Assembly (NCBI GenBank): GCA_015066385.1
Contig: SVOJ01000024.1
Location: 1-44,805, forward strand
Direction of reading: 5' to 3'
DNA length: 44,805 bases
From: Oscillospiraceae bacterium
GTDB taxonomy: Bacteria; Bacillota; Clostridia; Oscillospirales; Acutalibacteraceae
Shown here: positions 17,076-24,411 of the stretch, piece after piece
Layout of the letters: every line of letters starts with the position of its first letter
How positions within the stretch are numbered: position 1 is the stretch's first letter
Notes under the pieces: model-generated
Seen by the model: only the letters and a program-made list of their open reading frames with translations
Databases searched by the model: none
Told to the model about the DNA's origin: nothing
Made by a program: the position numbers and the translations under genes

Positions 17076-17633
17076 TTATGCGCGGGACATGTATTCGCCC
17101 GTACGGGTGTCAATGTTGATCATTTCGCCTTCGTCAATGAACAGCGGAACTTTGACAACAGCACCGGTTTCAAGTGTTGCGGGTTTGAGGGTGTTGGTAG
17201 CGGTGTCGCCCTTGAAGCCGGGTTCGGTTTCGGTAACCTGAAGGGTTACGAATGTGGGGGGTTCAACGCCGAAAACCTTGCCCTTGTAGGACAGAATGCG
17301 GCAGACCATGTTTTCTTTGACAAACTTGAAGTTGTCGCTCAGGTCATCCTTGGATACGGGGATCATGTCGTAGGTTTCATTGTCCATGAAATAATACAGA
17401 TCGCCGTCGGAATAGGAATATTCCATTTCTTTTCTTTCAATGTATGCGGTGGGGAACTTGTCGGTGGGGCTGAAGGTTTTTTCAACAACGCCGCCTGCAA
17501 TAACGTTCTTGATCTTTGTGCGAACGAATGCTGCACCCTTACCGGGTTTAACGTGCTGGAATTCAACGATCTGCCAGACCGCACCGTCCATTTCAAAAGT
17601 CATGCCGTTTCTGAAATCGCCGGCTACTACCAT
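17076..17633 (-). CDS. efp: Elongation factor P
   Basis: A 185-residue protein of full family length, with three beta-barrel domains. The modification loop [16 protein letters not shown] carries the lysine at the tip (about residue 32). The C-terminal signature [24 protein letters not shown] is intact. EF-P relieves ribosome stalling at polyproline stretches; the Pro-rich linkers of the zinc-ribbon proteins in this window could be among its clients (inference). The start ATG follows an AAGGAAAGGA stretch. Its own promoter lies at 17690-17718, with a small GGAC/GTCC hairpin in the leader. Confidence 0.98.
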   Translation of the reverse strand: MVVAGDFRNGMTFEMDGAVWQIVEFQHVKPGKGAAFVRTKIKNVIAGGVVEKTFSPTDKFPTAYIERKEMEYSYSDGDLYYFMDNETYDMIPVSKDDLSDNFKFVKENMVCRILSYKGKVFGVEPPTFVTLQVTETEPGFKGDTATNTLKPATLETGAVVKVPLFIDEGEMINIDTRTGEYMSRA

Positions 17634-17689
17634 AATTATCTTTCCTTTCCTTATACGGACTTGTTGTCCGAAAGTTTATTAACAGAAAT

Positions 17690-17718
17690 ATTATAATATA
17701 TTATTCCTTAAATTGCAA
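17690..17718 (-). promoter_or_regulatory. Promoter of efp
   Basis: Minus-strand TTGCAA (17718-17713), 17 bases, TATAAT (17695-17690). It lies in the gap after the CofE-like gene, so efp is transcribed independently of the genes upstream. Confidence 0.75.
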
Positions 17719-17725
17719 GTCCTAT

Positions 17726-18907
17726 TTATTCGCTTGCGTAGTTGGTGAAATAACCCTGAATCAGAACCACGGGAGTGCCTCTGTCGCCGCTGCCGCTGGT
17801 CAGGTCGCAAAGAGAACCGAGCAGGTCAGTCAACTGTCTGGGCGTTGTGCCTTCGCTCTGCATGTTACCGACAAGGTCGGCATCCTTTGCACGGATTTTT
17901 TCACGCATTGCCTGTGCAAGTTCTTCGCCCGACAGGTCGGCAAATTCGTTGTCTGCAAAGTATTTCATTTTCAGTTCGTTGGGAGTGCCCACAAGGCGCG
18001 GGGTGTGTGCGGGGGAAACAACGGGGTCAGCCAGTTCCCAGATGCCGCCGACGGGATCTTTGAAGCAACCGTCACCATAGACCATGCATTCGATATTTTT
18101 GCCGGTGGCTTCTTTGAGTTTTGCGTGCAGGTCGGCAACAAAAGCGGCACAATCCCTGGGGAAGAGTTTAACTTTGTTTTCGGTTGCTTTGTTCGAACCG
18201 AGCAGACCGTACTCGGACCAGCCGCTGCCGAGCACGCTTTCGTTGAGAATCTGATCAATTCTCCATACGTTTGCGTTTGCATCCGCAGCTTTGATTCTTC
18301 TTTCGGTGCGGAAACGGCTGTGGATGTCACAGCAGAGAACATTTTTGGTGTAGTTGAGAATATACTTCGGGTCATTGGAGAAGATGATTTCTATGTTGTC
18401 GCCGAAGCTCTTGTAGAACTCAATATAGTCCACACCCGTGAAACGATGTACGGTGTTGTTGCCGAAGACGGCACGGAAACCTGCTTCGTCAAAGGAATCG
18501 GAGTAGGGGTTGACACCCTTGGCATCTACCTCATCAATGCTGACGAGCTGATTGCCGACTTCGTCACCGGGGTAGGAGAGCTGCACATACAGCTTTTCGC
18601 AAGCCATGGACAAACCCTTCAGCAGAACCGAAAAACGGTTGCGGCTGAGAATGGGGAACACGATACCCATGTCCTTGCCGCCGAGCTTTGCTTTTACGTC
18701 TGCGGCAATCTGTTCGGTGGTGGCATAGTTGCCTTGCGTTCTGCCGACAACCGCTTCAGTCACGCCGACAATGTCGCCGTCATTGAGTTCAAAACCTTCA
18801 TTGTCACGGGCAGCCAGAATGCTCTTGACGATTTCGCCTGCAAGATCGTCGCCCTGCTGGAAGATCGGACAAATGATACCTCTGGAAGTTACGCCTGTTG
18901 TTCTCAT
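17726..18907 (-). CDS. CofE-like (coenzyme F420-0:L-glutamate ligase family) protein
   Basis: A 393-residue protein resembling the F420-0:gamma-glutamyl ligase fold, with GDIVGVTEAVVGRTQGNY near the N-terminus and a conserved MVYGDGCFKDPVGGIWELADP segment. Clostridia carry such homologues without the F420 pathway. The real reaction, possibly amide-bond formation onto another acidic substrate, is therefore unknown, and no other F420 gene is in this window. It lies 39 bases after the M24 peptidase gene and is probably in the yqeG-peptidase operon. The start ATG follows AGAGGTT. Confidence 0.78.
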   Translation of the reverse strand: MRTTGVTSRGIICPIFQQGDDLAGEIVKSILAARDNEGFELNDGDIVGVTEAVVGRTQGNYATTEQIAADVKAKLGGKDMGIVFPILSRNRFSVLLKGLSMACEKLYVQLSYPGDEVGNQLVSIDEVDAKGVNPYSDSFDEAGFRAVFGNNTVHRFTGVDYIEFYKSFGDNIEIIFSNDPKYILNYTKNVLCCDIHSRFRTERRIKAADANANVWRIDQILNESVLGSGWSEYGLLGSNKATENKVKLFPRDCAAFVADLHAKLKEATGKNIECMVYGDGCFKDPVGGIWELADPVVSPAHTPRLVGTPNELKMKYFADNEFADLSGEELAQAMREKIRAKDADLVGNMQSEGTTPRQLTDLLGSLCDLTSGSGDRGTPVVLIQGYFTNYASE

Positions 18908-18946
18908 TTTGATAACCTCTATTCTTAATCTAAATTTTAAACGATT

Positions 18947-20017
18947 TTAAAGACAGATCAGTTCTTTGGGGCAGTTGGTTAAGTTCCTGCAACCCGTTTC
19001 GGTGATAACTGCCATGTCTTCAATACGCACACCGAATTTGCCGGGCAGATAAATGCCGGGCTCAACCGTCACAACATGACCCGTGTGCAGTGTGTGCGGG
19101 GACTTGGGACTGAGTCGGGGCTCTTCATGAATTTCAATGCCCACACCGTGCCCCGTGCCGTGGCCGAAGTTTTTGCCGTAACCGGCGGCAGCAATTATAT
19201 CTCTGCCTGCCTTGTCGGCATCAAAGCCCGTAACGCCGTCCTTGAGTGCGTCTAACGAAGCCTTTTGTGCGGCAAGCACGGTTTCATATACTTTTTTCTG
19301 TTCTTCTGTGGGAGTGCCGACAAGAACGGTTCTTGTCATATCGGAATGATAACCGTCGACCACCGCACCGTAGTCCATGGTGAGAAAATCGCCCGATTCA
19401 ATTTTTTTGTCGGTCGGGACACCGTGCGGCATCGAGGAATTTGCACCGCTGACGCAGATGGTTTCAAAGGATAATGCCTCTGCACCGTGGGAAAGCATAT
19501 AATAATCAAGTGCTAACTGAATTTCTTTTTCGGTCTTGCCGACTTTGATTTCGCCTAATATATAATCAAACGCATCTTCCGCAATTTTCTGTGCGGCAAG
19601 AATAAATGTAAGTTCTTCTTCGGTTTTGACCATACGCTGATTTTCAATCAGTTTTGTCAGAGCATCGCCGTCATCAACGGCAATATCGGGCAGATCCTTG
19701 CACCATTTTTTGTATTCTGCCACGGTCAGGCGGTCGGCTTCAATGCAGACAGTTTTAATGTTTCTGTCTTTGAAGATTTCGTTCAGCTGCTTTGCAAGGT
19801 CAGTGCTGTCGCATACGTCGCAGGCTGTGATGACTTTGCCTGCCGCTTCGGTATAGCGGCTGTCGGTCCAGAAACGCGCAAAACCGTCTGCACACACAAG
19901 CAGACAACCGTCCGAACTGGGAAAATCGGTATAATAACGGCGGTTGACTTCGCTGAAAATCAGTGCGGCATCACTTGATTTTTTCAGATTTTCTGCTAAA
20001 ACGGCGATTTTCTGCAT
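18947..20017 (-). CDS. M24 family metallopeptidase (Xaa-Pro aminopeptidase/dipeptidase)
   Basis: A 356-residue pita-bread-fold peptidase. An N-terminal creatinase-like domain precedes the catalytic domain, whose metal ligands are visible in MDYGAVVDGYHSDMTRT, GHGTGHGVGIEIHEEP and the final VTVEPGIYLPG...VRIEDM segment. It removes N-terminal residues ahead of proline or splits Xaa-Pro dipeptides in the cytoplasm. The internal ATG at 20017 is chosen because it follows AAGGAG; the longer reading to 20104 has no such site and runs further into yqeG. The chosen start still overlaps the end of yqeG by 47 bases, which implies coupling. Confidence 0.93.
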   Translation of the reverse strand: MQKIAVLAENLKKSSDAALIFSEVNRRYYTDFPSSDGCLLVCADGFARFWTDSRYTEAAGKVITACDVCDSTDLAKQLNEIFKDRNIKTVCIEADRLTVAEYKKWCKDLPDIAVDDGDALTKLIENQRMVKTEEELTFILAAQKIAEDAFDYILGEIKVGKTEKEIQLALDYYMLSHGAEALSFETICVSGANSSMPHGVPTDKKIESGDFLTMDYGAVVDGYHSDMTRTVLVGTPTEEQKKVYETVLAAQKASLDALKDGVTGFDADKAGRDIIAAAGYGKNFGHGTGHGVGIEIHEEPRLSPKSPHTLHTGHVVTVEPGIYLPGKFGVRIEDMAVITETGCRNLTNCPKELICL

Positions 20018-20519
20018 TGCGTTCTTTTCTCCTTTTTTCAAGGTATTCGCGTTCTTTTTTGCGCTCTTTGCGGAATTTTTCGGCAAAGAGTTTTTCAGGT
20101 TCAAAGGGATCGACTTTTATGGAAATGGCTCCCGCTTTGTTGGCACCCATGACATCGGTGAACAGTCTGTCGCCGATCATAACCATGTCGCTGACTTCGA
20201 TGCCGAGCATTTTTGCGGCTTTGAAAAAGGCTGCGGTGTGCGGCTTGTCTGCCATGGAAATCCACGGCAGTTTGCCGAATTTTTTGCTCAGCATCCAAGC
20301 ACGGATGGGGTAGGTGTTTGAAATAATGATCACGGGAAAGCCCGCTGCACGAACCGTTTGCAACCATTCTTTGACACCGCCCGGGGCATGCAGGGTGCTG
20401 TCGAGCACGGTGGTGTTGTCAAGGTCCACCGCAACGGCTTTTGCGCCCATGTTGTACAGGTCATCCAGGGTGATGTCCGTAATGCGTTTGTATTCATAAT
20501 CGGGATAAGCATCGTGCAT
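19971..20519 (-). CDS. yqeG: YqeG-family HAD phosphatase
   Basis: A 182-residue protein with HAD motif I DLDNTTV, motif II IIISNT and motif III/IV IGDRLFTDVMGAN, ending in a long basic Lys/Arg/Glu tail. YqeG proteins are HAD-superfamily IIIA phosphatases, in part linked to phosphatidylglycerophosphate dephosphorylation. The ATG at 20519 follows AAAGGAG by seven bases. The highly charged C-terminal tail is the region that overlaps the next gene's start. Confidence 0.92.
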   Translation of the reverse strand: MHDAYPDYEYKRITDITLDDLYNMGAKAVAVDLDNTTVLDSTLHAPGGVKEWLQTVRAAGFPVIIISNTYPIRAWMLSKKFGKLPWISMADKPHTAAFFKAAKMLGIEVSDMVMIGDRLFTDVMGANKAGAISIKVDPFEPEKLFAEKFRKERKKEREYLEKRRKERNAENRRFSRKSEKIK

Positions 20520-20613
20520 GAACGGACACTCCTTTCTTTTTCTGCACAAGGCACATATTATATAATATCATATTATTGGTAAAAATTCAATCGAACATAA
20601 ACACAATTTCAAA

Positions 20614-20650
20614 AAAAGTTAAAACGGACCTTACAAGAAGGCCCGTTTTT
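20614..20650 (-). terminator. Terminator of rpsU
   Basis: On the minus strand ACGGGCCTT-cttgt-AAGGTCCGT is followed by TTTT and, after AAC, seven T. It starts a few bases past the stop codon at 20657. Confidence 0.85.
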
Positions 20651-20656
20651 GCTCTT

Positions 20657-20833
20657 TTACTTATACTTACGTTTACGAGCCGCTTCCGATTTCTTCTTTC
20701 TCTTAACAGAAGGCTTCTCGTAATGCTCTCTCTTGCGAACTTCCTGGATAACGCCGTCGCGAGATGTTTGACGCTTGAAACGTCTCAGCGCACTGTCGAG
20801 AGATTCGTTCTCTTTAACTTTGATCGTACTCAT
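20657..20833 (-). CDS. rpsU: 30S ribosomal protein bS21
   Basis: A 58-residue [23 protein letters not shown], continuing with [21 protein letters not shown] and a very basic [15 protein letters not shown] tail. It matches bS21 over its full length. The protein sits in the 30S subunit near the mRNA Shine-Dalgarno helix. The gene is transcribed alone from a perfect promoter (20897-20925) into its own terminator. The ribosome site is an AGGGAGGG stretch. Confidence 0.97.
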   Translation of the reverse strand: MSTIKVKENESLDSALRRFKRQTSRDGVIQEVRKREHYEKPSVKRKKKSEAARKRKYK

Positions 20834-20896
20834 TCTCTATTCCCTCCCTCCGCTTACCGCGTGGGTATTAACATTCTTGTCATTTGACACTTCGCT

Positions 20897-20925
20897 ATTA
20901 TACAACAGCGTTTTGCCGGTGTCAA
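20897..20925 (-). promoter_or_regulatory. Promoter of rpsU
   Basis: Minus-strand TTGACA (20925-20920), 17 bases, TATAAT (20902-20897). It lies just after the stop codon of the transporter gene. Confidence 0.85.
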
Positions 20926-20933
20926 TATTTTTT

Positions 20934-21833
20934 TCACCTTTTTCCTGTATTTTTTCTTAAATTTTTTGTCGGAATCTCATTCCACAGGGTAAAGCCGAGA
21001 ATCAGCAATCCGCCTATGATTTGCAGAAGTGTCATCTTTTCGTGCAGCAGTGTTACCGAACACAGCACCGCCACCAAGGGGTCAACATAACTGAGAATGG
21101 CGGCTTTCTGACCGGGTAATTCTTTAAGAGAAGAAAAATAAAGACAGTAAGTCACACCCGTGTGCACAATGCCGACCGCAAGCAGGAAAATCCATCCCTT
21201 TGTGTCCAGCATGCCGAGGTTACAGCCACTTGTGAAGCCGACATAGGGCACAAGCACCGCCGTTGCGGCAATAAACTGTAAAAATGTGCGGTGCAATCCC
21301 TGCACACCCTTGATGAATTTGTTCAGCAGTATGACCGTGGCATACAGCCCCGCTGCACCCAGGCCGAATGCAATGCCTTTTATGTGGTTGCTGCCCGTGC
21401 TTAAGTCCCCGATGCCTGTAATCAGCACGATTCCGACGGTTGAAAAACCGAAACACAGCCATTGTTTGATGCCCATTTTCTCTTTGAACAGCAAGGGGCA
21501 GACAAGCGTGACAATGACGGGGGCAAAATAATAACTCAACGTTGCCACGGAAACGGTGGTATAATTGTAGGCTTCAAACAGCAATATCCAGTTGAATCCC
21601 ATTGCAACACCCGACAAAAGCAGCAGCGGCAGTTCTTTTTTGATTTTTGCAAAGTCAATGCGTTGTTTTGTGAAAAGAAGCACAACCCCGACCAGTACCG
21701 TCGCCAGAACCGCTCTGTACAGCGCGATTTCGCCCGACGGCAGACCGATGTTACGCACAAAAAGACCGATCGTGCCGAACACGACCATGGACAATGTCAG
21801 TTGCAATCTTGCATCTTTCAGAAATTTCATCAT
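20934..21833 (-). CDS. EamA/DMT-family transporter
   Basis: A 299-residue polytopic protein with about ten hydrophobic helices arranged as two EamA repeats, opening LQLTLSMVVFGTIGLFVRN. It has the typical SYYFAPVIVTLVCPLLFKEKM and LSYVDPLVAVLCSVTLLHEKM segments at the end of each repeat. DMT carriers export amino acids, nucleosides or other metabolites; the substrate is unknown. The tandem ATGs at 21833/21830 follow GGAGAG. The promoter TTGACC-18-TATACT is at 21861-21890, which places the longer 318-codon reading upstream of the transcript start. Confidence 0.92.
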   Translation of the reverse strand: MMKFLKDARLQLTLSMVVFGTIGLFVRNIGLPSGEIALYRAVLATVLVGVVLLFTKQRIDFAKIKKELPLLLLSGVAMGFNWILLFEAYNYTTVSVATLSYYFAPVIVTLVCPLLFKEKMGIKQWLCFGFSTVGIVLITGIGDLSTGSNHIKGIAFGLGAAGLYATVILLNKFIKGVQGLHRTFLQFIAATAVLVPYVGFTSGCNLGMLDTKGWIFLLAVGIVHTGVTYCLYFSSLKELPGQKAAILSYVDPLVAVLCSVTLLHEKMTLLQIIGGLLILGFTLWNEIPTKNLRKNTGKR

Positions 21834-21860
21834 TTTCTCTCCGAAACAAAAGTTGCAGCA

Positions 21861-21890
21861 AGTATAGCACAGACAGACGCAAAAGGTCAA
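21861..21890 (-). promoter_or_regulatory. Promoter of the EamA transporter
   Basis: Minus-strand TTGACC (21890-21885), 18 bases, TATACT (21866-21861), about 30 bases before the chosen start. Confidence 0.65.
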
Positions 21891-21927
21891 GACGGCAATG
21901 CGAGTTTTATATTTTCAGAGAAAAATA

Positions 21928-21982
21928 TTGACAACTACGAAAATATCGTATATAATGATGGTGACACTACGATAATATCGTA
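21928..21982 (+). promoter_or_regulatory. HigBA promoter with two matching operators
   Basis: TTGACA (21928-21933), 17 bases, TATAAT (21951-21956). Operator 1 (21936-21950) fills the spacer and reads TACGAAAATATCGTA. Operator 2 (21968-21982) covers the start of the transcript and reads TACGATAATATCGTA, a perfect palindrome. Their centres are 32 bp apart, three helical turns, as expected for cooperative binding of an antitoxin dimer. Confidence 0.85.
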
Positions 21983-22000
21983 TGTAAGGAGCTGTAAAAT

Positions 22001-22330
22001 GTGACGAGAGAATTTATTTATACGAAACCGTTTCGCGACTCATGGAAAAATATGGGTCTGCATGATGAAGACTTAAAACAGTTGGAAAAAATATTATTGG
22101 AAAATCCGCAAATGGGTGATGTGATACAAGGCACCGGCGGGGCAAGAAAATTACGAATCCAACTCGAGGGCAGAGGCAAAAGCGACGGTGGACGGGTGAT
22201 TTATCTTGATGTATTTTTAAAGGAAAAAATATATCTGCTTCTGGCTTATCCGAAAAATGTGCAGGAAAATTTGACACCGGCACAGGAAAAAGCAATCAAA
22301 ATGTTGGTTGATGCACTGAAAAAGGAGTGA
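22001..22330 (+). CDS. higB: HigB/RelE-superfamily type II toxin
   Basis: A 109-residue RelE-fold protein with the sequence order typical of HigB-like mRNA interferases: helix-rich N-terminus, GTGGARKLRIQLEGRGKSDGGRVIY core strands, and a KEKIYLLLAYPKN strand. RelE-type toxins cut mRNA at the ribosome. The start is GTG at 22001, after AAGGAG; an ATG one base earlier is out of frame and followed at once by TGA. The toxin comes first and its stop overlaps the ribosome site of the antitoxin, the HigBA gene order. Confidence 0.85.
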   Translation: MTREFIYTKPFRDSWKNMGLHDEDLKQLEKILLENPQMGDVIQGTGGARKLRIQLEGRGKSDGGRVIYLDVFLKEKIYLLLAYPKNVQENLTPAQEKAIKMLVDALKKE

Positions 22331-22335
22331 TTTTT

Positions 22336-22692
22336 ATGTCTGATTTATTATCTTTTGAATCTTCGCTTTCCATGGAAGAAATAGAAAATAATTTTAAGGA
22401 TTTTGATTTTTTTGAAGGTATAATGGCAGGGCTTAACGAAGCATTGGCCTTTGAAAAAGGAACGGCAAGTGCACAGACCTTTGCAAGAAAAAGTTCTTTA
22501 CCCGTTGTGGATGTTGCAATGGTCAGAACTTCTCTCAGCATGACCCAAAAAAGTTTTGCAAATCTGCTCGGCGTATCTCCGCGTACGGTGGAAGCCTGGG
22601 AATGCGGCAAATCCACACCGACACCGACCGCCAAAAAACTGATGTATCTGATTGCAAATGATCACTCGTTGGTACAGCGTTTGTCCGAATAA
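22336..22692 (+). CDS. higA: HigA-like antitoxin with C-terminal HTH
   Basis: A 118-residue protein. An acidic N-terminal half (about 1-50) probably wraps the toxin. The C-terminal XRE-type helix-turn-helix is visible in MTQKSFANLLGVSPRTVEAWE (about 75-95). It neutralises the toxin and represses the operon through the paired TACGA-TCGTA operators. The ATG at 22336 lies eight bases after AAGGAG and six bases past the toxin stop, so expression is coupled. No terminator is obvious before the next gene. Confidence 0.87.
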   Translation: MSDLLSFESSLSMEEIENNFKDFDFFEGIMAGLNEALAFEKGTASAQTFARKSSLPVVDVAMVRTSLSMTQKSFANLLGVSPRTVEAWECGKSTPTPTAKKLMYLIANDHSLVQRLSE

Positions 22693-22772
22693 GTTTGCAT
22701 ATATAATTTGATTTTGTTTTATGGAAAAATAAAGGAAAAGCATATAATATAAAAGAAAAAGGAGAGAACGTC

Positions 22773-23168
22773 ATGCAAAAGAACCGATTTCTGCTTCTCT
22801 TGTTGCCGCTTGTGACCCTGATTCTTGAAATTTTACCTTACGGTGCGGTCTGCAATTTTGCCGTATCACCAACCGAAACCATGCGCGAAACCTTTTCTTA
22901 TTTCAGCTTGACTCCTTACGGCTATGCCAATTTTACACCCTTTATCACGGCGGTGCTGACGGTGGTTGTGTTTGCATTGTTGCTGATTTACTGTCTGACA
23001 GGCAAGCAGAAACTGAAAAATGTGTCTTTTTATATTCTGATTGCCGCGTGCATCCTCTCATTCGGGCAACTGCTGTTCGGTCTTTCGTATTTTTCCGTGG
23101 TCGGACTGCTTATTTCCCTGACACTGATCGCACAGGTGCCGATGATGAAATTTTTTCACACAAAATAA
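22773..23168 (+). CDS. Small four-helix membrane protein
   Basis: A 131-residue protein that is mostly hydrophobic, with four predicted transmembrane segments (about 5-25, 50-72, 82-100, 105-125) and no family motif I recognise. The start ATG follows AAAGGAGAG. It lies 80 bases after the HigA-like gene on the same strand; a TATAAT (22745-22750) just upstream suggests its own promoter, but no good -35 is in place. Its function is unknown. Confidence 0.7.
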   Translation: MQKNRFLLLLLPLVTLILEILPYGAVCNFAVSPTETMRETFSYFSLTPYGYANFTPFITAVLTVVVFALLLIYCLTGKQKLKNVSFYILIAACILSFGQLLFGLSYFSVVGLLISLTLIAQVPMMKFFHTK

Positions 23169-23221
23169 AAACACCCTTGCAGGTGTTGGCAGAACGAAAT
23201 AACGTTGATAGAATGAGGAGA

Positions 23222-23268
23222 AAAAATCCACCGCCGCGGATCAAAGGATCTGCGGCGGTGCGGTTTTA
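23222..23268. terminator. Terminator of the galactosidase-glycerol dehydrogenase operon
   Basis: CACCGCCGCGGATC pairs with GATCTGCGGCGGTG around AAAG. The minus strand continues with six T and the plus strand with four. It serves the operon ending at 23286 and may also stop transcription from the small membrane-protein gene. Confidence 0.85.
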
Positions 23269-23285
23269 TGCTGTTTTGTTTGTTT

Positions 23286-24383
23286 TTATTCACCCAGGAA
23301 GTATCTGCCGTAGGCATCGGCGGCTTTGAGGGCAGCAACCACCTTTTCGGGGGTGACTTCAAAGGGCATGTTGTGAAGCGTATCGCTTTCTGCACAGGCG
23401 GCATTGGCAACGGCAAAGAGTTTTTCGTCGGTCACTTCGGTGATGCCAAGCTCTTTGAACGTTACGGGCAGGCCGAGTTCGATGCAGAAATCAATGATTC
23501 TTTCGAGTTCGTCGCCGTCTACGTTTTCAAGCACAAGCTGTGTAAGTGTGCCGAACGCAACTTTTTCACCGTGGTACATGTGGTGGCATTCGGGCAGTAC
23601 GGTCAGACCGTTGTGGATGGCATGTGCACCTGCAAGGCCGCCGCTTTCAAAGCCGATGCCGCTGAGCAGTGTGTTGGCTTCGATCACATTTTCCACCGCT
23701 TGGGTGCAAGCACCCGCTTCGAGTGCGATTTTTGCCTTTACGCCTTCTTCCATGAGGGTATCAAAGCAGAGTTTTGCAAGTGCCATGGCGGCATTGGTGA
23801 CTTTACCGCCGGCACAAGTGCCTGCATCCTTTGCCTTGACGGCTCTGGCTTCAAAGTAGGTGGCGAGTGCATCACCCATACCCGAAACGGTCAGACGGGC
23901 GGGGGACTTGGTGATGATGTCGGTATCCATCAGAACCATGTTGGGGTTGGCGGGCAGGAACAAATATTCTTCAAATACACCGTCATCGGTGTAGATAACG
24001 CTCAGTGCACTGCAGGGAGCATCGGTGGAGGCAATAGTCGGGCAGATGAGAACGGGGGTCTTGCAATAGAATGCAACGGCCTTTGCGGTGTCCAGAATCT
24101 TGCCGCCGCCGATGCCGATGATCATGTCGCAGGACTTTTCGTTCATCACGGCGATCAGGCGGTTGATTTCGTTTTTGGAGCATTCGCCGTTGAAATAATC
24201 GAACACGATCTCACAGTCCTGTCCTGCAAAACTGTTTTCAATGATGTTGCCGATGCGTTTGTAGCCTGATGCGGTAATCAGGATGAGTGCCTTCTTGCCG
24301 TAATTTTTTGCGTAATCGGCAAGTTTGCCCATTTCGCCCGCACCCTGCACGTATTTGGAGGGGCTGATCAGAATTTTTGCCAT
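23286..24383 (-). CDS. gldA: Glycerol dehydrogenase
   Basis: A 365-residue iron-type polyol dehydrogenase of full length. It opens MAKILISPSKYVQGAGEM, with the NAD-binding GIGGGKILDTAKA (about 94-106). Metal-site residues are visible in SGMGDALATYFEARA, GLAGAHAIHNGLT and PECHHMYHGEKVAFG. It interconverts glycerol and dihydroxyacetone with NAD. The ATG follows AAAGGAG. It lies 28 bases downstream of a GH36-like gene, so it is the second gene of that operon. The pairing suggests use of a galactosyl-glycerol (inference). Confidence 0.94.
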   Translation of the reverse strand: MAKILISPSKYVQGAGEMGKLADYAKNYGKKALILITASGYKRIGNIIENSFAGQDCEIVFDYFNGECSKNEINRLIAVMNEKSCDMIIGIGGGKILDTAKAVAFYCKTPVLICPTIASTDAPCSALSVIYTDDGVFEEYLFLPANPNMVLMDTDIITKSPARLTVSGMGDALATYFEARAVKAKDAGTCAGGKVTNAAMALAKLCFDTLMEEGVKAKIALEAGACTQAVENVIEANTLLSGIGFESGGLAGAHAIHNGLTVLPECHHMYHGEKVAFGTLTQLVLENVDGDELERIIDFCIELGLPVTFKELGITEVTDEKLFAVANAACAESDTLHNMPFEVTPEKVVAALKAADAYGRYFLGE

Positions 24384-24411
24384 AGTAATACTCCTTTTTT
24401 ATGTTTAATTT

